A stretch of 64,000 bases of DNA from assembly GCA_012934845.2 (NCBI GenBank), contig WNNJ02001108.1, positions 1 through 64,000 on the forward strand, written 5' to 3'. A program made the translations under genes and the position numbers. The notes beneath the pieces were generated by a model. It saw only the letters and a program-made list of their open reading frames with translations. It searched no databases and was not told the DNA's origin. This DNA is from Pomphorhynchus laevis (Eukaryota > Acanthocephala > Palaeacanthocephala > Echinorhynchida > Pomphorhynchidae). Of the stretch, positions 13,501-25,500 are shown piece by piece. How positions within the stretch are numbered: position 1 is the first letter of the stretch; each line of letters starts with the position of its first letter.

Positions 13501-16500
13501 TTATTTTTATATGTTTCTAATTTTTTCAAATTATTTATTTTGAATAAAAATATTATTGCTATTATTTTTGTTTCTAAACTATTTTGATTCATTCTTTTTT
13601 ATTGCGCTTTGTGTATCTTCAAAAGTTGCTGAAATCGTGTAAAAAATTCAAACAACAGTGATTACCAACTCATAAATCATAGCTCGCCAAATCTTAAGAT
13701 TATCATCTATTATTATAATCTTAATGTTTTAAATTTAAAAAATTTCCTCTTTTCTTTGATCCAGTTCCAATAATTCTTTACAAAATATAATTTTCAAAAC
13801 GAATAGTAAAAGCAAACATTCGTTTTGATTATCAACGATATTTCGGTTATCGAATGTTTAGATTTTGAAAATATAAAATGATAAATATAAAATTTTTATT
13901 GAAACCGCAAGGCGAATTTTTTGTATCTTCAAAATTTGCTGAAATCGTGTAAAAAATATGTTGTATTCGATTATTTTGTTTAAATAATAATTTTAAATAA
14001 TAATATTTTCATCAAAACAATTTATTGCTCTTAATCTTTTCTATTTTATTTTTATACTTTATTTAATTTTCCTAGTACTTTTAATTATTTTTATATTTTT
14101 CTAATTTTTTCAAATTATTTATTTTGAATGAAAATATTATTGTTATTATTTTTGTTTTGTTTCTAAACTATTTTGAATCATCCTTTTTTATTGCGTTTTG
14201 TGTACCTTCATCAAAGATGCATATAAACCTGAAACGTTAATTCTATATTTTGAAGGCCGATGCCATTATATTTAGGAAACACAAATTTAAGTACTAACTT
14301 TCTTTGTAATTTTTTTTTGTAAATACAAAAAAAACATAATTGAAACCTTACGCTTATTATAATTTATTATATAGATTATTTACATTATAAATTATTTATA
14401 ATGTAAATAAGTTTACGTATATATATTAAATTAGATTATATATACTAATTTTGTGAGCCCAGAGAGATCCCATAGGTATACTGAAAGGAACAACTGTAGT
14501 GTTAACAATAAAATACGAGAAAATCCAAGCTCATCATATTGAACATAATATGATTATGATAACATATCTTACGTTAAAGATATAGATCATATCATAATAT
14601 GATGTTATACGGAAGATAAGCGACGATTAAAAGAGAAGCAATCGACGCCCATAAAAAGTTACATGTAAAGCCTTTGTTAGGAATGGTATTTCAATTCTGA
14701 GATATTCTATAGACGTTATTCTTCTAGGTAAATGCAAAAAAGCTTACACAATTAAAATTGAAAATTTGCATTTTTTCAAGTTTTCGGTAAAAAAATTAAA
14801 ATGAATTCGGTTAAACAAAATATAAATAAATTAAATAAAATTTAATACAAATTATAAATGAATATAAATAAATAAAATTAAAATAGAAATTAAAAACATT
14901 TAATGACAAAATATAAATGGTTGAACAGAAAATTTAAAGAAAAAAACGCACCTGGACAAATCGGACTAAACTTTGTGGAAATTCTGCGAAAACGCTAGTA
15001 AATGCTTTAAATGGTAATCTTCAAAAAACAATAATTTACTTATAGAACAAAAGAAAAGTTTGAAACTTTACGCTATAAGTGTTGAATCCACAACGGCTTT
15101 GCATGAAACAGTACCAAATCGCCTCTTCACTCCCTATGCAAAATATTTATTCAATGCAAACGTTACAATCTTTAAATACCGCGAGATAATCAGCAATCGA
15201 TAAGAGACTGAAGATACTATCACTTGACGTGCATGTTTTTATTGAATATCTACACTTTTGCTAAATTAAACAACAAACAATAATGCAGATTAAATCAGAG
15301 TTTAATTTGTGATTAAAAAACCATCCTCGCCAGCCTGATCCCCAATTTATTATTAATAATATTATTAATATTATTAATAATATTAATATAATATAATGAA
15401 TATAATATAATTAATATTTAATCTCTAATTTGTGATTGAAAATTCAGAAATAAATGTTAACAAATTTTATAATTTTGGTTGAATCAGAAATTCTTTTTTA
15501 TTTTGTACAAAATTTTGAAATATATGTAATCAACAGATCCAAAAATGTTATTTATTAGTAAGCAATAATTTCGAAATTTTAAGGTTCTTAACTTAGTTTT
15601 CGAAAGATACTATTTTTTAGAAAATTTATGAACTGTAAAAAATATAGAAAATTTCTAATACTTTCAAAGAGTGATTTCGTAAGTAAATCAACAATAACGG
15701 AGATGAAAAGAGTAACTGCAGCGCATATGTAAATATTATATTTAAATGTTAATGGTAATTGTAGAAGTGCCGGTCAAAGTAATTTCCATTTAATCTTTGC
15801 AAGTCCAAATTAGTGCAATCATTATATATACACTTAAATATAAACGCATTTGTTCTTTCATGTAGTTCGGCTGCTTTCTAGTTGGAAATCAGATTTTCTG
15901 TAAAAATCTGATTTATTTTTTGAACTTTGCAATAATATATTTAACCTGTTTATGTCGTTGAAAATGAAATTATAGACATGAGTATTTAAGAAATTTTGAC
16001 ATATTCCAGAGGTTCTGAGTTACAGAAATTTTTCCATAAGGTCCTTGAGGATAAACATACCGCAGTAAGTTTATATACGTAAAATGTCTGCCTCAATACG
16101 TTGACCAGATTCCAGAGGCTATAAAGGCGCGGATAAAGCTTTTGATAAAATGAATTTTTCTAGTATGGTAATATCAGAGAAATCTTAATGAGAAAACATT
16201 CATCTGGCAAGCTGGACTTTTTTATCAATCAATTCGGTATAAACGTGTTTTCTTTAATTAGAATTAATTTTGCATTCTTCCGTGTATTTTATTCTAATTT
16301 GGGATTAAAATTTCTGTAAAAATATGATTTTCTATTTCGTAATATTTAATTATTTTTTATATTATTTTAATCTGTTTCATGTCGTTAAAAATTAAATTAT
16401 AGACACCAGTATTTATTACAAACTTCCTTTATTTGCAAGCTAGCTACTGCTTGTCCAAGCATACACTGGACTATTATAATCAAATATACGAATAAGGTAC

Positions 16501-19500
16501 ACGAAAGAAATCAGCTCAACTACATGGAAGAACATTTATGTTTAAGTGCTTAGTATATGATTATTCGTTGTATGTTAGTTAGAAACCATAATTATAATGT
16601 TATAATTAACATTATATGTTAATGTTATAATTAACATTATAATGTTATAACTACAATGTTATAAAAGCGGTTAAATTACTGCATATGCTGTTAGCAAGGC
16701 AGAATTATTCTTCAGATATTCAACGAGTACCCAGCTACGAAGATACAAGCAATTGATATGTCTAAATTTCTTTCTCAAACATTATAAATTGATTAGCGCT
16801 TAAGACGCTGTAACATGTGTTTATTCTTCCGTGTATTTTACATTATCTCAAATAATATGAACTGTAGGATGATGATTTGTGTGTGTTACATAAAAACCAT
16901 AATAATAATGTACTACAATTTTATAAAAATGGACGAATCTAGCTACAAACAATTGAGATGGCTGATAAGGTCTTTATTAAAATCGTACTTTGTCTAACTT
17001 TAATAAGCAACGTAAGTTTATTCAACAAATCTTATTATCAACATGACGTAAAACTAAAATATGACGTAAATTTAATTAATGGAGAGAGTGAAATTAATAA
17101 AAGTCAAATTATGACGTAAAACGATAAGAGTATCTTACATTTTCCGTCAGAATTACTTGTAACTGCCCTTTTTCCACAACGTAAATTGAGTCATCCAGAT
17201 CGCCAATTCGGAAAAGATATGAGCCGGCAGGAACAAACTTTGTATATACGAATTTACAGAGATTAAGAATAACCGGTTTTTCGAAATGCCCAAAAACCCT
17301 ATCGCCATAAATAGATAATAAATAGGTAATTAGATAAATAAAATGCATTATCTAATTAGATAATTGAAAACAATATAAGGTAAATATATAAAGTTAAGCT
17401 GATTTACAAAAATAAAAGTATCTAAAAGAAGCTAATTTTGATGTGCGTATTTTGGCTTATTTTTGGCTTATATCAGTTTAACAATTTAATTACATTTAAT
17501 ATAAAATAAATTAATAACAAAAAATATTGAATTATTATTTGATAAAAATGATACTAAGCTGATAATCTCACATTAAATTAAATTTTAAACAATATAATTT
17601 ATTATTTAAAAGCGCAAATAATAAATATATTATAATTAAATCAATTTCATCAAATTGGTTTCGAATTATGTCAAATAATTGCTTGTTTAGATCATCAGCA
17701 GCAATTAGAAATCTGAAAATTTATGATTTATTGATGCTTCGAAATTCAAATTTAAAATATAGATCAACATCAGTTATTTTTAAAAATATATTATTTTTTA
17801 CATTGTATGGCATCATAACGATTTTCAATTTAAACTAAAGTTAAAATAAATAAATTTAATAAAATATACATTTTCAAAAATCTTTACTAACTTTGTATAA
17901 AGTTGACGTAATTAAGGTTTAGTCTACATTAAATCGTGACTCTCGATTAAGATGATTGTAAATTATTAAACCAGAGAGGCTTAAATATACCTTAATATTC
18001 GATTGGGTGTACGCTTTTGTTAAAACTAATCTAAGGCATAAAGCTATCCTTTGTGTTACCTGATCTTAACAGACTAAAATAAAATCAATATCTGACGAAA
18101 TATCCAGATTCACTATGCCGTAACATTTAGATGGACTGTGATGTCAATCATATTTAATGTAATGTTTTAGTCAATCATATTATGATTGACTATGAAATCA
18201 CATTCATAGATGCATGCTATTGGCTTGGACTTACTGCCAAAAGACCATTTTGACAGTCTATTGGTTTTTTTCAACTTCGAATTTCAATCGCACGAATTTC
18301 CTCATTCATATCTCCATGATTTTTGTGACCGTTTTTCGAGATTATAATCTGTTCTTTGTTTAAAACTAATCTAGAAGAACAATCTCTTATGCGACAACGC
18401 TATCGCACATTTCCATATTCCAATTTTCGATCAAAGTAAAAGAGGTTATTTTCGTAGATAAGTAATCTTGATTTTCTATGACCCATCAAAAAACGAACTG
18501 AACCTGGCATAAATGCTAAAATCAAATTTATTTAAAAATGAAAATACCACATCAACTCGCCGCTGCGGCGAGTTGATGCAAAAAAGCGATTCTTATCACT
18601 ATTTGTGTGGTGGCATAAGGGCTAAAATCAAATTTATTTAAAAAAATGAAAATACCACATCAACTCGCCGCGGCGAGTTAATGCACACCCGAATCTCAGT
18701 CAACTAGCTTTTCAAAATTTCTACCTAACATTTTTAAGCAGGTATTGTATCTCTGGTGAAAACACATTGTTACTTTGAAGTGATCGAACTGATTCAGAAT
18801 CGACTTCTAACAAAAATCGAGGTAGTTGTGTTCCTTTAAGCATTAACGTTTTGTTTGTCTGTTTTCGTAAAATCCGTCTATATTCATTTTAAAGAAAAAA
18901 CTTATTTAACTCAGAGTTTGTTACCTTTTATTTGCTAATTTAAGCATTGTCCGTCTTCGGTTAACCAACGATGTGTACAATTTAAACTAAAAATAAGAAA
19001 TTAATAATAAGTTAGCTAAAGATAGTTATAGATAAATATCAAAAGCCGAAAGAAAATATGATGTACTTTACAAATTAATTTGTAAGTTGATGAGCTATAA
19101 TTTGATAATTATTTTGAGTGTTTTTGTATTAATAATGTTTTTCTTATTATTCAAAATAATATTCCGGGATATCTTCATTTTCATAGCGTGATCATAAGGG
19201 TGGTGGTTTATTGTTTATGTACAGACGCAACATACATTTCCACAGTGAGAGTTTTTCCAACATGTAGTGTTACTAGCTGTAAACCTGAGTAAGACGCTTC
19301 GCAATTGTGTTTTTCAATTGCTATTCGTCATCATTTATCGCCCACCATCAGGGAAAAGGACACATGAATGGACATCTTACAATTTGATTATTTCACAGTC
19401 ATGGCTTTAACTGATTATTTATTTGATTATTTCTACAGGCTTTAATGTTCAGATTTTATTAAAAATATTATCTTTCTTATTTTTTCTTATTATTTTGCTT

Positions 19501-22500
19501 TGACTAAATTAAATTCCATTTTATTTTACAGATATCAGAAAAAAACTTTTAATGAAAATAAAATAACTAAAAAAGAAATACGTAAGAGAATTATTCAACT
19601 TTGCATTTACATGATAAAATAAATAAACCTTAATAAAAACAAATATGATTGAATAAAATTTTAATTTCAATAAAGGTCTTATAAAATATCCTTACAGTTT
19701 AGTCCTTTAAATTAATCTTATGGTAATCTTAATTAAATCTATTCAAACAGACCAAGAGACTAACCTGATCACTATACTCTTTATAGTGGCACGATGTTAC
19801 AATGAATAACGTACGCTATTGTTTACAAACAGGAGAGAGAGTAAAAAAGATTATTTTATTAAAATTCTAATTTTCGATAACGGCTGCCATCATGAGGAAC
19901 AAAATTACATTACTGAATTTTACATTATGTAATATAAGTTTGTTCCTGATGATAACAGCCGTTATCGAATATTAGAATTTTAATAAAATAATCTTTTTTA
20001 CTCTCTCCCCTGTTTGTAAACAATCCTAATGAGTGAAGAATCAATTTATAAAGTACGTTATTTTGAAAGATAAATACAATAGGTAGACCTTGAGTTAACT
20101 CAGTTAACGAAATTGACCCTGAGTTAACGAAATTGAAATAATTTCGTTAACTTAAATGTGTAATTAACTCACAATATATTTTTAATTGATCATATCAGTA
20201 AACTGAGTCTACGTGCTTTGAAAAAAAAACCAAATATTTTTTAATATGAATTAAAAAATATAAGAATACTAATATACTACTATATATGAGTATACATAAG
20301 TATACAATAATTACATATTCTTGTATATACTCATATACAAGAATACATAATTATTTATGATTGGTTCGTTATGATCAGAAATGCAATCAGCGTGAGGTGA
20401 TTCGATTAAAGAACCAGTACAATTAATATCGTTTACATCGATAATGTCTTTTTGTCTCATTCTCATTCTCATTCTTTACAAGATCCTCAACGTCGTTTGG
20501 AGAATTCGACATACTAAGTAATCGTGAATGTCGTTAACCTCGAGTTAAAGTACGAATAGTTTTAGTTTCTTTAGTTGCAATTTTTTGTGCTGAGCTTTGG
20601 AAAGAATTATTTCTGCCGCATGATTTTCCTTCTAAAGTTCAAGTTACCATAATTAATAACATGTATTTGCTCGCCGACATTTTCTGATGTCGATTATCCA
20701 CTTGAGTTATACACTGATTACCAACATCGCAATTCCCAACATTAACCGTAGCTTGTTTGTCAACATTATTTGATTTGGAGTTATCATCAATGTCTGTATA
20801 ACTAGAATTCCATATGTTACTGGCAGTAACATATGGAATTGTTATTGCCAGTAACAATTTTAAACGTTTAGCAGTAAGGTTTAGCAGTAAACTCATTTTA
20901 AAGCAGAGTGGCACAAAATCCACACAGGAAATCACATTGGTTCAAGGATTCGTCATCAGTCGGATGGACAATGATGGTCCAACGATTACAACTATCATTA
21001 TTACAAGCAAATTGTTTCTCCGTGTATCCAGACATTTGTTCGCTAATAGATTTAACTTCATGAGTTAATTTTTTGTAATCTTGCGTTTGGTCATGGTCAT
21101 GATAATATGGAAAATTTGTTCCTAATCTGATTTATTCTTTCACAATTTCTTCCGATTTTAAAGATTTCTTTACAATCACACTGTAATCAGTTTATTTTAA
21201 TTTTAATTTTTAAGTCAAAATTCAAAAACTGTCGAGTCATAAAAAATAACTTGAATTGATCAATTTTTGTTGATCTACTTTATAATTCTGCTTCAAAATT
21301 CAAAAATAACTACTTATATCTTTTATATTATTTAGATTTATCTTTTCTCGGGCTAGCTAGGGCTACCGAGCGCGTCCCCGGGTTGCGGATAGGGGAAGAG
21401 CCTTCAGATATGGAGGTTAGCTACGACATAAGCAAACAACTGTTTGACGAATAAGTAGTCGCGGACAATTAGTGGATGTGCTATGACGGTGGCGGATTCA
21501 GAGTCGGCACTCTTGATTCCTAAAATTACCATCAACCAAATACGGGCTAGCATATTAACATGGCGAGATTGTCCCGCCATTAAATAAGGACTTGCCCCCT
21601 TGAGTGTGGCGAACTCATGTGGTATCACAGCCTACAACAACAAACATCAATGAAAGTAAACACGAAGAAACTACATATGCAAAAAATGCAAACAACTCCC
21701 GATCAAACTAATTTTGTTAGTCCGACTAGTCATGCGATCCCTGAGTGCCTGACCAGGGAGGAAACCCATCTTCCAAAATCACACTTACGAAACAAAAAGT
21801 TGAAGATTGCGACTATAAATGTAAGAACACTATTACAACCCGGTCAAGCGATCTTATTGGCCAGAACTCTAGATATCCGTAACATTGACATATGCTGTGC
21901 AACTGAGTGCCGGATTCCAGATGATGGGTCGGTCAACGTCGGTGTCCCTGACAGTTCACGATACTATACAATGCTCTTTTCTGAACCCACGGAGTGTACC
22001 GGTCAACGTGGTGTATCCATTCTGATTCGGCCATCTGTTATGCCCTACTTGATTGACTGGAGTCCAGTTAGCGACAGATTAGCTTCTGTACGACTAAGAG
22101 GCAAAAATTCATACTGGACTGTCATCTGTGCATATGGCCCAACAAATGCTACGATTCCTGTGAAAATTGATGAATTTTATCAGAAACTTGATGAAGTTCT
22201 ACTGACAATTCCCTTACGTGATTTTCTTGTGGTCGCCGGCGACTTCAATGCTCAACTTAGGTCAGGTGAATTGACCGCGCCCTTTGTTGGAAAACATGGA
22301 ATTGGCAAAATGTGTGCAGATGGTAACAAACTGCTTAATTTGATGTGCATGCATCGTTTGATAGCTATGAACACTTGCTTCCAGCACCGGAAACGGCATC
22401 TAGTAACATGGACATATCCTAACGGCGATGACCGCAATCAAATTGACTTTATACTGGTTCGTCTACGGTGAAGAAAAGCCATCACAAACTGCCGTTCATA

Positions 22501-25500
22501 TTGGGAAATTGATGTATTGACAGACCACTCGCTAGAAATAATGGATATTGAAGCAACATTCAAACCCAAGTCACAAAGGTCAAAGTTAATACAACCAGAA
22601 GTACGGCTACTAGAAAACGACTACATACGTAGTAGATTCATTGACAGTGTATCACGCAAGCTTGAGTTTAAGTTTTTACCAGTATAAGATGGAAATGAAG
22701 ATGTTTGTCGAATTGATGAACGATGGTCAACACTCAAGAATGCACTATATTCTTCGGCTCATGATATTCTTCCTTATCGCAAAAGTCGTAGGAACGATTG
22801 GATAAGTGCAACATCATTAATGATCTCCGAACAATGAAAGTTAAGCATGGCTGCAGGAAATAACGTAGAGACGACCACTCTTACTCGCAAATTACGCGCC
22901 AGTATACGTCATGATAAAGAGGAATACTGGACAAAACTTTCAAACCAAGCCCAAAAGGCAGCTAACAATGGTAATGCGCGTAAGTTCTTTGGTCTCATAA
23001 GAAGATACTACACACCTACACAGCAGAGTGGAGTAACAGGGTTGTGGAATATCGATATGTCACATAAAATATTCGAAAAGTCTGCATGGTTAGAACGCTG
23101 GAGAGCTCATTTTACAAATCTCTACAAGAGGACAGACACTTCAACAAACTCATGTAGTAATGACAAATCCTGGAGTCGCCAAGTATGTACTATGCATACA
23201 GAAGTGTTAGAAATCGACGGCAACCCCCTATCAAGTATTGAGGTCAGTCAAATAATTAATACACTGAAATGCGGAAAATCTGCGGGACATGATCAAATAC
23301 ATCCAGAATTTCTCAAATATGGTGGTCCTAAAGTTGTCAAATATTTGACCGATTTGTTCCAATGTATCTGGAATCACAATCAGGTTCCCATGGACTGGCA
23401 AACTTCAGTTATAATTCCAATACTGAAGAAGGGGGATGCTTCATTATGCTCGAATTATCGATCCATATCTCTCCTACATGTAGTATATAAAATCACGGAA
23501 GGCATAATTCTGAACAGAATTAGGCCGTTACGGCATATTCAAACAAGAGAAAATCAAGCTGGATTTAGGCCAAATCGAGGATGCATTGATCATATATTCA
23601 CCCTTCGCGTTCTGATGGATGTCCGTCAAGAGTATCAACAACCGTTAATATTACTATTTTTGGATTTCGAGTCGGCGTTTGACCAAGTTAATCGACTATT
23701 CATCTGGAAGCTCCTCCATACCTTAGGCATTCCTAAACACCTGTGTGAACTTATCGGTGCAATGTATGAAAATACTGTGTCAGTCGTGCGCGAATACGGT
23801 TGTACTGGAATTCCGTTTCCTGTCAGTACAGGTGTTCGACAGGGGGAGTACTATCACCAGAACTATTCAACATTCTCATCGATCGCCTCCTATGGGAAAC
23901 GCTCGACCTGCACAGTGAAGGTATACGCCTGCATCCGAGCAATATGCTGCTTTCTGATCTGACGTACGCGGATGATGTAGTCGTACTGTCAGAATCATTT
24001 GAGTATGCGCAACGTACAGCAACCCGCACAGGCGAGACAGCAAAGAAATATGGGTTATTCCTTAACTTACCGAAATGTAAACTACTCGCCATAAACTCCC
24101 CTCCGTGCTCAGTTATTATTGATGGTATTACTATTGAACAGGTACAATCTTTCACCTATCTTGGATCAGTGTTTTCCGTAGACTGCCGATGTGACTACGA
24201 CATTCGAAGCCGGATAATAAAGGCTGGTTTCGCCTTTTCGCGTCTAAACTCCCTCTGGCGTGATAATAATGTATCTATTAAAACAAAGATCCGAATATAT
24301 TCGTCTATTGTTCGTCCAGTACTACTGTATGGATCCGAGTGCTGGCCTAAAAAACTTACAACAAATAATCAACTTGCTGTTTTTGAGCGACGATGTCTAC
24401 GTAGAAATGCAAAAGTCAATCCACTCGATCATGTATCGAACACAGAAGTGTATTCTCGATGTTCACTCGACGTCTCCGCGTCTGATTTGATTCGGAAAAA
24501 TAGACTGCGCTATCTTGGCCATGTACTTCGGATGCAAAGAGATAGACTCCCAAAGTTATCTCTGTACTTGGACCCGGAAGAATCCTGGCGACGCCCCAGA
24601 GGCGGTGTTCGTAAGAATCTAAAGAGAACGATCGAAGACGATGCCAAGAAAATACTATTCAGCTACTCGAACATTGGCTGGCGGAGATTTAAAAGAAGAT
24701 GGAGACAAGAACTGGAAATGGTGGCTCAGAATCGATTGTCCTGGACTCATTTTGCTACTTCACTTTGATTTGACTTTATTTTCGTCTTCTTGATGTTGTA
24801 ACTCACGATCTATAAGGCCTAGTGGTTTAATAATAATATCTTTTATATGATTTAGATTTATATTAAGTAAGAACTTTAAAAGTTCTTACTTAAAGAACTC
24901 TAAAGGTTCGAGATATGTAACTTTTTCTATAAGCTGTTTATCAGAAGTAAGGCATATATAGTGAAGACTGTTGATTTTCAGTAAAACGTGTGATATGGCC
25001 CACCTGTTGAACAAGATTAAGAGTATTAATAGAATTAAGTGGTTTGCACGAGAAGCCATCACAGCCAGGTTCAGGTGTATAATTTTCTCAGTCTATATGT
25101 GGCATATTCAAATAACTTATAAGTAGTAGATTGTGCATATTAGCATAACGATACACATCAGTGATAATGTAATTGGCTGTAGCATAAGGGTTATGATAAA
25201 TAAGACCAACGACGATTGATTGACGTTTGGATAGAGATATAGTTGCTCATAAAGTTTATACATCATTAGATGATTTCGCTTCAAGGAATGTCGCCACAAT
25301 ACTGCAATGTATATAAAGTATTACTCTACCACCTCTCCGACCGCAACGATCGGCACGATAACATATGTAGTTGGACAATTCAACCTCGCTATCAGTAACA
25401 TCAGAATTTAGTCAAGTAACATTCAACTATAATCGCTTTTATTTCTTTTTAAATATTGACAATTCGCTGCTGTACACCGTTGATAGCAAACCACAACAGA

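Noticed and set aside
16815-16997. 60-codon plus-strand frame in NTE intron 4
   Set aside because: K/N/I/M-rich chance frame in AT-rich sequence, no family resemblance, no splice support.
18380-18480. Minus-strand stretch ENNLFYFDRKLEYGN that looked like the NTE RDKVLFYGRK segment
   Set aside because: It lies downstream of exons 2 and 3 in transcript order, has no splice sites, and the true segment was found in exon 1 at 27191-27319.
20575-20640. Minus-strand NFRRKIMRQK resembling the NTE RKIMRK motif
   Set aside because: No donor follows, the frame ends at once, and exon 1 at 27191-27319 fits the family and phase much better.
20639-20935. 98-codon minus-strand frame starting with a signal-peptide-like stretch (MSLLLNLTAKRLKLLLAITI)
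   Set aside because: It overlaps, in a shifted frame, the decayed CR1 ORF1 fragment recognised by its CNNDSCNRW ... CGFC finger.
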